Source: Sporomusa acidovorans (GTDB lineage: Bacteria > Bacillota > Negativicutes > Sporomusales > Sporomusaceae). Taken from it: a stretch of 64,000 bases of DNA. Where the stretch lies: NCBI RefSeq assembly GCF_002257695.2, contig NZ_CP155571.1, one strand, 5' to 3'. Within the stretch, counting starts at the first letter, position 1. Each line of letters opens with the position of its first letter. The notes below the pieces were generated by a model. It did not search any database. It was not told the origin of the DNA and was given only the letters and a program-made list of their open reading frames with translations. The position numbers and the translations under genes were made by a program. This document shows, piece by piece, positions 34,002 through 42,808 of this stretch.

Positions 34002-34735
34002 AGCAATTCTCTAATTATTTTCAACGCTTGCTTTTCTATTCTTGATACCTGCACTTGCGATAGGCCGATTAATGCGGCAATCTCAGCCTGGGTCTTATCG
34101 GCAAAAAAACGTAAATAAATAACAGTTCGTTCCTTCACAGGCAAGCGGGCTATTACTTCCCGCAAAGCTAACTTGTCAAAATAATTATTATCCTGTCCGT
34201 CTGCCAGCATAAGCTGGTCTAATAGATGAATCGTATCACCACTGTCGCTCTGAAATGTTTGTTCGTACAAAGAGAGCTGCGGTTGAACGGCTTCCAGGGC
34301 AGATACAATTTCCTGGGGAGCAAGTGAAAGTTCTCTGGCGATTTCAGTTATTGTTGGCTCCCTGCCTAATGCTCCTTGTAATCTTTCCTGTGTTTTGTGA
34401 ACCCGATAAGCGAGTTCTTTTAAAGGACGGCTGACTTTAACCGGATTATCATCACGAATAAATCTGCGAATCTCGCCAATAATCATAGGTACGGCATAAG
34501 TAGAGAATTTGACACTAAATTCAAGATTAAAACGTTCAATGGCTTTTAAGAGACCAATACAACCGATCTGAAATAAATCATCCCATTCATAGCCACGGTT
34601 GGAAAAACGATGAACAATGCTTCTCACCAAATTCAGGTTAGCTTCCAGAATACGTTCTTTGGCTTCCTCACTGCTGGATAAGTCAGGAGACTGTGCCTTG
34701 CTTAACAAACTTTTAAATTCTTCTTCTGTGAGCAT
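33989..34735 (-). CDS. sigF: Forespore sigma factor SigF
   Basis: The first compartment-specific sigma factor of sporulation. The 248-residue protein has region 2 (NLVRSIVHRFSNRGYEWDDLFQIGCIGLLKAIERF near 33) and region 4 with its helix-turn-helix (KTQAEIAALIGLSQVQVSRIEKQAL near 215). It completes the spoIIAA-spoIIAB-sigF operon, with a nine-base gap to spoIIAB. A stable hairpin overlaps its 3' end. Length is typical for SigF; the operon context rules out SigG. Confidence 0.97.
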   Translation of the reverse strand: MLTEEEFKSLLSKAQSPDLSSSEEAKERILEANLNLVRSIVHRFSNRGYEWDDLFQIGCIGLLKAIERFNLEFSVKFSTYAVPMIIGEIRRFIRDDNPVKVSRPLKELAYRVHKTQERLQGALGREPTITEIARELSLAPQEIVSALEAVQPQLSLYEQTFQSDSGDTIHLLDQLMLADGQDNNYFDKLALREVIARLPVKERTVIYLRFFADKTQAEIAALIGLSQVQVSRIEKQALKIIRELLQTS

Positions 34736-34743
34736 ATTGGCAC

Positions 34744-35190
34744 CTAGTGCTCTGTGCTTGGTACAAGCAATTTAACCATCTTCACTGTTGTACCCTGCCC
34801 CAGTTTTGAAATAATCTCCAGTTCATCCATGAAAGAATCCATAAAAACAAACCCTAGCCCCATACGTTCCGGGTCGCTAGAAAATGAAGGCTGGCGGGCC
34901 TCTTCAATATTGGCAATTCCTTTCCCAAAATCAATAATGAAAAATTCCAGTTTGTCACGATATAAGTTCATAACTAATTCAATAAAATTTTGTTTATGAT
35001 TATTGCCGCCATAGCCATGAATAACGGCGTTCGATACCGCTTCTGAAACAGCTACCTTAATCTCATCAATGTCTGTAATTGTCAAATCTACCTGAGCCGA
35101 AAAAGCGGCTGCTGCCGCCCTGGCGAAACTCACATTTTCGTTGATACTTAGAAGTGATAACTTTACTTGATTTTTTATGTGCGTCCCCAT
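34744..35190 (-). CDS. spoIIAB: Anti-sigma-F factor, serine kinase SpoIIAB
   Basis: Binds and holds SigF inactive, and phosphorylates SpoIIAA. The 148-residue GHKL ATPase has the N box EAVSNAVIHGYGG near 48, DFGKGI near 84, and GLGFVFMDSFMDELEI near 107. It lies between spoIIAA and sigF. All ATP-binding motifs are intact. Confidence 0.97.
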   Translation of the reverse strand: MGTHIKNQVKLSLLSINENVSFARAAAAAFSAQVDLTITDIDEIKVAVSEAVSNAVIHGYGGNNHKQNFIELVMNLYRDKLEFFIIDFGKGIANIEEARQPSFSSDPERMGLGFVFMDSFMDELEIISKLGQGTTVKMVKLLVPSTEH

Positions 35191-35202
35191 TGTCTACCCT
35201 CC

Positions 35203-35538
35203 CTATAATAGTTCTAGTGCCTGCTCTTCAGACTGATATACTGTCAACACTTTCAATAATCCAGCTAATTCGAATATCCGCTTGCTATGTGGTTCAAGGT
35301 TCACAACAAACAGCTTACCTCCGTTTTGCGCAATACGCTTATACCGACCAAGGATAGCGCCCACTCCTGAACTATCAATGAAACCAACAGCTTGCATATC
35401 CAGTAAAATATGTTTAGCCCCTGTCATATCCAGTGCCTCGTCAACGTAAGTACGAAATTCGTTAGCTCCACAAACATCCAATTCACCATCAATTTTTACA
35501 ATTAGGACTCCTTGCTTCATATATGTATCGACTTTCAA
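35203..35538 (-). CDS. spoIIAA: Anti-anti-sigma factor SpoIIAA
   Basis: A STAS-domain protein of about 111 residues that frees SigF from SpoIIAB when dephosphorylated. The phospho-acceptor Ser lies in FIDSSGVGAILG, near residue 55. The start is uncertain: a GTG at 35544, TTG at 35541 and TTG at 35538 all follow AGGGGGTT. I chose 35538 because it has eight bases of spacing. The gene starts the sporulation operon, and a sigma-H promoter lies just upstream. Confidence 0.95.
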   Translation of the reverse strand: MKVDTYMKQGVLIVKIDGELDVCGANEFRTYVDEALDMTGAKHILLDMQAVGFIDSSGVGAILGRYKRIAQNGGKLFVVNLEPHSKRIFELAGLLKVLTVYQSEEQALELL

Positions 35539-35574
35539 CAACACAACCCCCTAGTTACTTATTTTATATTGCTA

Positions 35575-35601
35575 ATTCGGTAAAAGGAAATATTTTCCTG
35601 C
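35575..35601 (-). promoter_or_regulatory. Sigma-H promoter of the spoIIA operon
   Basis: On the minus strand GCAGGAAAA (35593-35601), 11-base spacer, ACCGAAT (35575-35581). This satisfies every position of the sigma-H consensus RNAGGAWWW-N11-12-RNNGAAT. It lies about 37 bases before the spoIIAA start. spoIIA in B. subtilis is transcribed by sigma-H with Spo0A. I see no clear Spo0A box in the short region upstream. Confidence 0.75.
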
Positions 35602-35610
35602 CAAATATTT

Positions 35611-35642
35611 TAAAAAAAACTGCGGAATTTTTCCGCAGTTAA
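35611..35642 (-). terminator. Intrinsic terminator after dacF
   Basis: Stem AACTGCGGAA (35618-35627), short loop, TTCCGCAGTT (35631-35640), followed by an eight-base T-run on the minus strand. It separates dacF from the spoIIA promoter. Confidence 0.9.
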
Positions 35643-35656
35643 AAAATTTTACCCTT

Positions 35657-36823
35657 CTATGAGTTGGAAATGCTAAACATATTAGTGATCATATTTTGAA
35701 AAATTCGCAGTAAACTTGCCTTCGGAACAGTCTTTTCGGCAAGCAAATCAACTTTACCTATTTCTTTGCCGTCTTTGAGAACAATAAGTTCTCCACATTT
35801 TTGTCCTTCATCAATTGGTGCATTAACACTCGAATCTGCTATTATTTTTTTTTGCAAGTTTTTATTTTGACCTTTGCCGATAATAAGATTTAAATCTTGA
35901 GAAGCAAGTAATTGGACTTCTGCTTCAACACCTTTGTTCACTTTAATTCGTTCCACCACGGTTCCTTGATTTACAATGGGTACTGCGACAAAATTGGCAA
36001 ATCCCCAATCAAGTAATTTCATGCTTTCTCTCAGGTGAGAACGTGGTTCAGGAGTGGCAAATACGGACGATATCAGGCGAAGTCCATCTCGCTTGGCTGT
36101 GCCGACAAAACAATACTTTGCTTCTTCAGTCCAACCTGTTTTCAGCCCATCGCCACCTTTATACCACCATAGTAACTTATTTGTGTTAACAAGCCAGTTC
36201 TTCCCATTGCGCAACCAAGTTTCTTTGATGCCGCACATATCCATGTACAATGGATGGGTAACAGCTTCTTTGGCAATTAGCGCAGTATCGTATGCACTCA
36301 TATAATGATTGGGTGCCGGTAAGCCATTGACATTGCTAAAATGTGTATCCGCAAGTCCAAGAGTCTCAGCCCGTTTATTCATAGCTTCCACAGCCGCGAT
36401 TTCACTGCCGTAAATATGTTCCATAAGCGCTACGGCTGCGTCGTTGGCACTAACGACCGCTATGGCCGTCAACATCTCCTTGACTGTCATTTTTTCTCCC
36501 GGTTCAAGCCATATTTGCGATCCACCCTGGCGCCAGGCATTCTCACTGGCGTATACATCGTCGGCAATGTTGATGCGCCCTTGTTCAATAGCTTCCACCG
36601 CTAATAGCAAAGTCATAATTTTAGTTACACTGGCGGGCGGCAATCGTTTATGAGCATCTTTTTCATAAAGTAGGGTGCCATTTTCATCCATAAGCACAGC
36701 TGATACAGCGCTTGTTTCCAGTTGCGTACCGGATTGTATTTTGGGCGGTGTCGCCTGGGCACCAAAAACTGTAGTAACTGAAAAAATAAACAACAATAAT
36801 GTAACCAGCGCACATTTCCGCAT
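35657..36823 (-). CDS. dacF: D-alanyl-D-alanine carboxypeptidase DacF
   Basis: A 388-residue S11-family penicillin-binding carboxypeptidase, likely trimming forespore peptidoglycan. A signal peptide occupies about 1-22. Active-site motifs: S65-x-x-K68 (SVTK), SAN in VVSANDAAV, and KTG in LKTGWTEEA. The C-terminal domain and amphipathic anchor are present. The ATG at 36821-36823 follows AAAGGAGTG. Position next to spoIIA matches B. subtilis dacF, whose transcript there can run into spoIIA. Here a strong terminator intervenes. It is clearly a paralogue of the gene at 21614. Confidence 0.92.
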   Translation of the reverse strand: MRKCALVTLLLFIFSVTTVFGAQATPPKIQSGTQLETSAVSAVLMDENGTLLYEKDAHKRLPPASVTKIMTLLLAVEAIEQGRINIADDVYASENAWRQGGSQIWLEPGEKMTVKEMLTAIAVVSANDAAVALMEHIYGSEIAAVEAMNKRAETLGLADTHFSNVNGLPAPNHYMSAYDTALIAKEAVTHPLYMDMCGIKETWLRNGKNWLVNTNKLLWWYKGGDGLKTGWTEEAKYCFVGTAKRDGLRLISSVFATPEPRSHLRESMKLLDWGFANFVAVPIVNQGTVVERIKVNKGVEAEVQLLASQDLNLIIGKGQNKNLQKKIIADSSVNAPIDEGQKCGELIVLKDGKEIGKVDLLAEKTVPKASLLRIFQNMITNMFSISNS

Positions 36824-36892
36824 CAATCAAAACACTCCTTTCTTTTAAATCTATGTTTCCCAGATTAAAACAGCTTAAACAGGAAATTCGAA

Positions 36893-36921
36893 CAAAAAAA
36901 TTGACTGGCAAAGCCAGTCAA
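36893..36921 (-). terminator. Intrinsic terminator after pdp
   Basis: Stem TTGACTGGC, loop AAA, GCCAGTCAA (36901-36921), followed by TTTTTTT on the minus strand. The pdp stop codon lies within the stem. Confidence 0.9.
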
Positions 36922-38240
36922 CGATGAAATCCATATTTGTCAACTATTCCCAATATTAGCGGTGGAGAAGGAACAGGTTTGTCAGCAAACAAGATAGCCT
37001 GCCGGATTAGAAAATCCACTTCTGTAATTTTTGATTTATCATTAGTATAAATAACCGCCAAAGCTTGACCCTTTTGAACAGCTTGGCCAACTCTGCATTG
37101 CATAACAATACCTGCTGATAAATCAATGGTTTGTCCTTTATATTCCCGGCCTGCACCCAACCGCATGGCCGCATAGCCAATCTGTGCGGCTTTAATTGCC
37201 GCAACGTAACCTGACCGTCCACTATAAACTTCTTGAATAAACTGAGCTTGCGGCAATTTAGTGGTATCTTGTAAAATTGAGGAATCTCCACCTTGCGCTT
37301 CAATAAATTCACCGAATTTAGCCAAAGCTTGCCTGGTATCAAGTAAAGCAGTAAATTGTCGACGTCCATCTTCATAGTTTTGTGCTTTACCACCTAATGT
37401 AAGCATGTATGATCCTATTGTCAGACAAACCTCTTTAAGCAAAGGTTCTCCTCTTCCTTGCAAGATTTCAATAGCTTCCTTAATTTCCAGGCTATTGCCA
37501 ATAGCCATTCCCAAAGGTTGTTCCATACTCGTTAGTATCGCTACAGTCTCTCTGTCAACAAGCTGACCAATTCGCACCATGGTTTCAGCCAACTTAATCG
37601 CATCTTCCCGACTTTTCATAAAAGCCCCATTACCGACTTTAACATCTAATATAATCTTATCTGCACCGGAAGCAATCTTCTTACTCATTATCGAAGATGC
37701 AATAAGCGGTATGCTTTCCACCGTAGCCGTAACATCCCTGAGCGAATAAAGCTTGCCATCCGCCGGGGCGACAGATGCAGTTTGGCCGGTTATTGCCATA
37801 TTGTGTCTTTGTAAATTAGCAATAAATTCATTACATTCCAAGGCAACTTTAAAACCCGGAATAGCTTCTAATTTATCAATTGTACCACCAGTAAACCCCA
37901 AGCCACGTCCGGACATTTTGGCTACAGGAACACCGGCCGCAGCTACAGTGGGCGCTAATACCAGCGTCGTAGTGTCTCCCACCCCGCCGGTACTATGCTT
38001 ATCTACTTTTACCCCAGGCACTTGGCTTAAGTCAACCATATCGCCAGATGCAGCCATAGCCATAGTCAATGCTGCTGTTTCTGTATCCGACATGCCCCGA
38101 AAAAAAACTGCCATCAGCCAAGCTGCCATCTGGTAGTCGGGAATCGCGTCACTCGTATAGGATTTGATTAACCAATCTATTTCAGATTGTGAAAGCTCTA
38201 TACCGTCACGTTTTTTTGCAATAATATCAACAATATGCAA
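36918..38240 (-). CDS. pdp: Pyrimidine-nucleoside phosphorylase
   Basis: Cleaves uridine, thymidine and deoxyuridine to base plus (deoxy)ribose 1-phosphate. The 440-residue length and the signature KVDKHSTGGVGDTTTLVLAP near 79, followed by KMSGRGLGFTGGTIDKLEAI, are typical. It lies 7 bases after deoB, which makes the pentose phosphate step. The pair is a nucleoside salvage operon. Product specificity (pyrimidine versus thymidine only) follows the family assignment. Confidence 0.95.
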   Translation of the reverse strand: MHIVDIIAKKRDGIELSQSEIDWLIKSYTSDAIPDYQMAAWLMAVFFRGMSDTETAALTMAMAASGDMVDLSQVPGVKVDKHSTGGVGDTTTLVLAPTVAAAGVPVAKMSGRGLGFTGGTIDKLEAIPGFKVALECNEFIANLQRHNMAITGQTASVAPADGKLYSLRDVTATVESIPLIASSIMSKKIASGADKIILDVKVGNGAFMKSREDAIKLAETMVRIGQLVDRETVAILTSMEQPLGMAIGNSLEIKEAIEILQGRGEPLLKEVCLTIGSYMLTLGGKAQNYEDGRRQFTALLDTRQALAKFGEFIEAQGGDSSILQDTTKLPQAQFIQEVYSGRSGYVAAIKAAQIGYAAMRLGAGREYKGQTIDLSAGIVMQCRVGQAVQKGQALAVIYTNDKSKITEVDFLIRQAILFADKPVPSPPLILGIVDKYGFHR

Positions 38241-38247
38241 TATCGCT

Positions 38248-39435
38248 TCACCTCATCAGGTCTATTAGAAAACTCTGTCCAAAGGCAAGAGGCTGTAAAC
38301 CAAAATTAGCAGCTATGGTAGCTCCCATGTCGGCAAAAGTTGATCTTACTCCCAGATTTACGGTTTTTTCGATTTCTATTAATCGGTGATGATAAGCTAT
38401 AATCGGTACATATTCTCGCGTATGGTCCGTTCCTGCTGTAGTAGGGTCACACCCATGATCGGCGGTTATTAGCAACAAGTCGTCATCGGTAAGCTCAGTT
38501 TTTAAAACAGCCAAAGACAGATCAAACTCTTCCAATGCCTGAGCGTAACCTGCCGCATCATTTCGATGTCCGTAGGCACTATCGAATTCAACAAGATTGA
38601 CCATAACTAAACCACGATTCCATTCTTTTTGTGCCAATTCTGTTACGATTTCCATACCATGCTTGTTCGATTGAGTCGGATATGACTGGGTTAGCCCCCG
38701 ATGAGCATAAATATCGGCGATTTTGCCAACGCCACATACCATGAATCCAGCCTGTTTTAAATTATCAAGCACGGTCGGTGCTGGTGGTTGTAAGCTATAG
38801 TCGTGACGATTGGCAGTGCGAACAAAACTTCCCGGTTTACCGACAAAAGGCCTGGCAATTATCCGTCCAACCGCATGCTCGCCAATACAAACTTTGTTTC
38901 TAACAATCTGACATATTTCATATAAACGCTCCAGCGGGATTACTTCTTCATGAGCGGCAATTTGAAAAACACTGTCGGCGGAAGTATATACGATTGGCTT
39001 GCCTGTCCGTAAATGTTCTTCACCTATTTCAGCAATAATTTCAGTACCGGATGCTGGTTTATTGCCTAAGGCACCCATTCCTGTATAGGTGGTGAACGCT
39101 GCAATGACTTCAGCTGGAAAACCGTTAGGATATACGGGAAAAGTAGAAAATAATGGACAACCGGCTAACTCCCAGTGACCACTCGTGGTATCTTTTCCTT
39201 TCGAGATTTCAGCCATTTTCCCGAATGCAGCAATAGGGCGGGGAACTTGCGGAACACCAGCAATAGGCTCAATTAATCCTAAACCCATACTAGCCAGTAC
39301 CGGCAGTTTAAGCCCGCCCTTATATTCAGCAATATGTACCAACGTATTTGCCATGGCATCACCATACTGTACGGCGTCAGGCATAGCTCCAATGCCAACA
39401 CTATCAAGTACAATCACAAATATACGTTTAAACAA
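38248..39435 (-). CDS. deoB: Phosphopentomutase
   Basis: Converts ribose 1-phosphate and deoxyribose 1-phosphate to the 5-phosphates. The 395-residue alkaline-phosphatase superfamily enzyme has LDSVGIGAMPDA at residue 10, KGKDTTSGHWELAG near 86 (metal and phospho-Thr site), and ADHGCDPTTAGTDHTRE near 325. It lies directly before pdp. In B. subtilis the same function (drm) is also near xerD and spoIIM. Confidence 0.96.
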   Translation of the reverse strand: MFKRIFVIVLDSVGIGAMPDAVQYGDAMANTLVHIAEYKGGLKLPVLASMGLGLIEPIAGVPQVPRPIAAFGKMAEISKGKDTTSGHWELAGCPLFSTFPVYPNGFPAEVIAAFTTYTGMGALGNKPASGTEIIAEIGEEHLRTGKPIVYTSADSVFQIAAHEEVIPLERLYEICQIVRNKVCIGEHAVGRIIARPFVGKPGSFVRTANRHDYSLQPPAPTVLDNLKQAGFMVCGVGKIADIYAHRGLTQSYPTQSNKHGMEIVTELAQKEWNRGLVMVNLVEFDSAYGHRNDAAGYAQALEEFDLSLAVLKTELTDDDLLLITADHGCDPTTAGTDHTREYVPIIAYHHRLIEIEKTVNLGVRSTFADMGATIAANFGLQPLAFGQSFLIDLMR

Positions 39436-39487
39436 ATTTCAAAACCCCTCTAAAAATGTAGGTTGCTATTCTCTCATTTCTATTCTA

Positions 39488-40375
39488 TTATGCGCGAGGA
39501 TGTGTTTTGTCATAAACCTCTTTTAAATGGTTTTTGGTTACATGGGTATAAATTTGTGTTGTTGAGATATCAGCATGCCCAAGCATTTCCTGAACCGACC
39601 GCAGGTCTGCACCATTTTCCAATAAATGTGTAGCAAAAGAGTGTCTTAATGTATGCGGAGTAATTTCCTTAGTGATATTAGCCTCCATTGCATACTTTTT
39701 AATAATTTTCCAAAATCCCTGACGGGTAAGCCGATTGCCATGATGGTTCACGAACAATGAAGGTTCCTCATAAGTACGTACAAGCTTAGAGCGTCCTTTA
39801 TTGATGTATTCCTGCACACATTTAGCAGCAATTGAACCTAATGGTACAATCCGTTCTTTAGCGCCTTTACCGTAGCATTTAATATACCCCATATCAAGAT
39901 TTACATCGGAAATATTGAGGTTGATTAGCTCTGAGACTCTGATCCCGGTAGCATATAATAGCTCCAGCATAGCTTTATCTCTAAGACCGGTAGGCTGAAG
40001 CGAATTAGGTTGTTTTAGCAACTCTTCCACCTCGGCAATAGTAAGAATCTTAGGCAGTTTCTTTTCAAGTTTGGGTGACTCCAAATTAACAGCGGGATCT
40101 TTGTCGATATGACGTTCCCTGACAAGATACTGATAAAAGGACTTTATCGCCGCCAGATTACGTGATATCGTAGAGACAGCTCGCCCCTTCATTTGAAGAT
40201 TATTTAGATAGCTTAGGATGGTTTCACGGTTCGAGTTTCGAATAAAATCTAATTGACTATTTTGCAAAAACGTGTGAAATTGTCTTAAATCCCGCCCATA
40301 AGACTCGAGAGTATTTTGAGCTAATCCCCGCTCGACTGCAAGATAGTTAATAAATTCATTAACATACGATTCCAT
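39488..40375 (-). CDS. xerD: Tyrosine recombinase XerD
   Basis: Resolves chromosome dimers at dif with XerC. The 295-residue integrase has a SAM-like N-terminal domain and the catalytic residues R146 (ATGIRVSEL), a Lys at about 170-173, H241 and R244 (HTLRHSF), H267 (LGHADI) and the nucleophile Y276 (QIYTHV). It is a housekeeping enzyme rather than a phage integrase, as shown by its length and by the conserved xerD-deoB-pdp context shared with B. subtilis. Confidence 0.94.
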   Translation of the reverse strand: MESYVNEFINYLAVERGLAQNTLESYGRDLRQFHTFLQNSQLDFIRNSNRETILSYLNNLQMKGRAVSTISRNLAAIKSFYQYLVRERHIDKDPAVNLESPKLEKKLPKILTIAEVEELLKQPNSLQPTGLRDKAMLELLYATGIRVSELINLNISDVNLDMGYIKCYGKGAKERIVPLGSIAAKCVQEYINKGRSKLVRTYEEPSLFVNHHGNRLTRQGFWKIIKKYAMEANITKEITPHTLRHSFATHLLENGADLRSVQEMLGHADISTTQIYTHVTKNHLKEVYDKTHPRA

Positions 40376-40527
40376 TTTTATTTACCACCCTTTTTTCTTC
40401 CCAGATTTCCGGCCAACACATTTACAATTTCTGGTCTAGGTTCTTTATTCAACATTAAGTTTACTTTTCCTTTATTTAACTACTATGTTTTGTAACGTTT
40501 TCGTGCTTTTTTGCAAAAACTGCTAAT

Positions 40528-40749
40528 CTATGTCATACTGCAACGGTCAGCCATGTGACAAACAGCCATAACCCGTAAAGGCTTTTCTAATAGATGCTGG
40601 TCCCGCATTTTCGGACCTGGATTAGTACAATCCCAAAGCATGGTCATTAGTTTTGGTAGAATGTAGAAGATAATAAGCGTTAACAAGGCTATTTTTATGT
40701 AAATTTTTGATTTCTTAATTATGCTTCGCCATGAAACTCTTATCACCAT
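40528..40749 (-). CDS. Small membrane protein between spoIIM and xerD
   Basis: A 73-residue protein with one transmembrane helix at about 17-38 (IYIKIALLTLIIFYILPKL) and a Cys/His-containing polar tail. The ATG at 40747-40749 is downstream of GGGAGGG but the spacing is long (about 12 bases); a GTG seven codons upstream is an alternative start. In B. subtilis the small membrane protein gene yqzK lies between fur and xerD. This ORF has the same position, size and topology, but I see no clear sequence match. It could still be non-coding. Confidence 0.5.
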   Translation of the reverse strand: MVIRVSWRSIIKKSKIYIKIALLTLIIFYILPKLMTMLWDCTNPGPKMRDQHLLEKPLRVMAVCHMADRCSMT

Positions 40750-40882
40750 GCGTCTGTACTTCCCTCCCACCCTATAATGTTAATGGATTCTGGCTTAACT
40801 TAATATCATACTTATTCACCCAGCAGTAGGTTTATTCATCATTTGAAAATCCTATTTACAAGAATCTAATAAAGAAAGTGAG

Positions 40883-40914
40883 AAAAAAAGGCGGCACATA
40901 CTGTGCCGCCTTTT
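40883..40914 (-). terminator. Intrinsic terminator after spoIIM
   Basis: Stem AAAAGGCGGCACA, loop TAC, TGTGCCGCCTTTT (about 40887-40914). It overlaps the spoIIM stop and is followed by a T-run and then T-rich DNA. It should stop the spoIIM transcript before the small membrane protein gene. Confidence 0.92.
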
Positions 40915-41551
40915 ACTGAGCAAAAAATTGAGCAACTGTTTTCATAAACACGGGTGAAACATATACTTCAATTAAAGCCGCACCCAACATAATTATTACC
41001 ATGGTAAAACAAAATATCGAATAAGCTATTGAATTGTAAAAAAGGTTCTCTTTATTTCTCTTTCGTCTTACCAACATTAAAGAAAAGGTGGTCGCAGCTA
41101 CCCCTGTCGCTAAAATAGCAGGTATGGCCAAAAAATTATGCGGCAGTACGGCAACAATAGCAAATAATAATCCCTTCATAACATACTCATTGACTAAAAA
41201 GCCAACCGTAAACCCAATGACAAATCCGCGTAAGCATACCATAAACAAGACAAAAGGTATGCCAACAATCGTAAAACCCAGCAGCCACATAATGCCAATT
41301 ATTTTAATATTATTAAGTACTACACTAGTTAATAAAACGTGAGTATCACCGATTCCTTCCGAACGTGCCGCGAGTCCCTGAAAGAATACCCGTAAATAGC
41401 CGATGAGTTCAACTTTTTGTTCATCCGGCAATGTCTTAACAGCCATAGCGCCAATTACTACGCCGATAACAAAGATCAATATCATAAAAAAGTAAGCCAC
41501 AATGTTGGCACGAATATAATCGGCAGTATTCTTGCGAAGAAGTTTTAGCAT
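40913..41551 (-). CDS. spoIIM: Stage II sporulation protein M
   Basis: Mother-cell membrane scaffold for SpoIID and SpoIIP during septal thinning and engulfment. The 212-residue protein has about five helices and the SpoIIM signature FGVVIGAM-like start (IFVIGVVIGAMAV near 25) and NNIKIIGIMWLLGFTIVGIPFVLF near 80. The neighbour xerD is the same as in B. subtilis. The product length matches the B. subtilis protein. Confidence 0.95.
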   Translation of the reverse strand: MLKLLRKNTADYIRANIVAYFFMILIFVIGVVIGAMAVKTLPDEQKVELIGYLRVFFQGLAARSEGIGDTHVLLTSVVLNNIKIIGIMWLLGFTIVGIPFVLFMVCLRGFVIGFTVGFLVNEYVMKGLLFAIVAVLPHNFLAIPAILATGVAATTFSLMLVRRKRNKENLFYNSIAYSIFCFTMVIIMLGAALIEVYVSPVFMKTVAQFFAQ

Positions 41552-41620
41552 GCATGTACCTCCCTGCCAGTACCTGCTACAATATATGTTTTGCTAAAAC
41601 TTGTTAGACCTATTTGTCCA

Positions 41621-42805
41621 TTAAGTTCCTATCATTCGGCCATATATGCCGCCACCACCAGCACTAATAATCGCATTTCCGCTGCGCGCCTCCATGATCA
41701 AACCGGCAATTTTACTGCCAGCCACACCGGCTAAAGCCTCATAAGTCGCGTAATGCAAAATATTCATTTCCGTATCAAATTCACGCAGCAGTTTAACCAT
41801 GACTTTTTTTCCCACTCCGGGGATAAACTCAAGTGGGATCTGGTAGAAATATTGCGACCGATGCACAGGGTGATGCGGCTCAATATAATCTGCAATTTCA
41901 TTAATTCGTTCTAAAACGCCTTTAGTTAATACGCTGCTGCCACACTGTGGGCAGGTATAAATTAGGCCATCACCAGCGGTAAAACCGCACTTTTGGCAAA
42001 AGGTCCGATGATATTTTCCCAGTCGGGGATCCAGTCCATAATTGGCGATAACCTGATTTTGCTCTGTCCGGGACAAAGCCTTGGCAATTGCTCCAAAGGA
42101 TAATTCGCTCATAGAAAAAATATTATATTCGCGAGCAATTTTGTCAAGTGAGTGGGCATCCGAGTTGGCTATAAACGTGTATTCGGCTAACTCGCCGACT
42201 CTGTCGGCCATATTGCTATCTGCACTAAGACCTAATTCAATGGCCGCAATTTTGTACATTTCTTTATCAGAAAGAATATGTGAAAATCGCTCACAGCAAA
42301 CGCCATATAGGCTCTTATGAGGAGTAAAAACATGAGCCGGAATAATAAGCGAGTCAAAGCTGCCGGCTATTTGAATGAGTTGTTTCAGAGGCATATGGGC
42401 ATTTTGTGAACTGAGATTAATGTTGCGGATATACCGGCTCATATATGTAGAAAATGAAGACATTGTTTGTATATCCGGAATAAAGACCAGAGTATGCGCC
42501 AAACCGCCATTGGCTTCCCGGGTTTCAATCTCTGCGCCTAAAATAAGCAGAGTACTTTCCCGATACATGTACCCGCCGGAACTAACAGGCGCGAGCAACT
42601 CTTTTTCGATAAGGGCTTCAATATCAGCCAGTACCAACGGTGACAACGCATCAACAATGCCGACAATATTCATACCTTTTTGTTCTACGGCTTCTTCCAG
42701 AATTCCGCATACTGTCAAATGACGTGAGGTGGGAATCTTAATCCACTTTCCACTTTCGCTCATGCCAACATGAATGTGGAGATCGGTAAAATACTGATTA
42801 AGCAT
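41621..42805 (-). CDS. Endonuclease Q-like PHP-domain protein (YqxK family)
   Basis: A 394-residue protein. The N-terminal PHP-type metal site begins DLHIHVG (D8, H10, H12), with IIPAHVFTPH near 165 and NSDAHSLDKIA near 223 giving further ligands. A zinc-ribbon-like CQKCGFTAGDG...CPQCGS follows near 273-297, and helix-hairpin-helix repeats occupy the C terminus (FIPGVGKKVMVKLL and LAGVAGSKIAGL). This is the endonuclease Q family described for damaged DNA (deaminated bases). It lies three bases after nudF. Nuclease activity is inferred from the family. Confidence 0.88.
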   Translation of the reverse strand: MLNQYFTDLHIHVGMSESGKWIKIPTSRHLTVCGILEEAVEQKGMNIVGIVDALSPLVLADIEALIEKELLAPVSSGGYMYRESTLLILGAEIETREANGGLAHTLVFIPDIQTMSSFSTYMSRYIRNINLSSQNAHMPLKQLIQIAGSFDSLIIPAHVFTPHKSLYGVCCERFSHILSDKEMYKIAAIELGLSADSNMADRVGELAEYTFIANSDAHSLDKIAREYNIFSMSELSFGAIAKALSRTEQNQVIANYGLDPRLGKYHRTFCQKCGFTAGDGLIYTCPQCGSSVLTKGVLERINEIADYIEPHHPVHRSQYFYQIPLEFIPGVGKKVMVKLLREFDTEMNILHYATYEALAGVAGSKIAGLIMEARSGNAIISAGGGGIYGRMIGT

Positions 42806-42808
42806 GTC

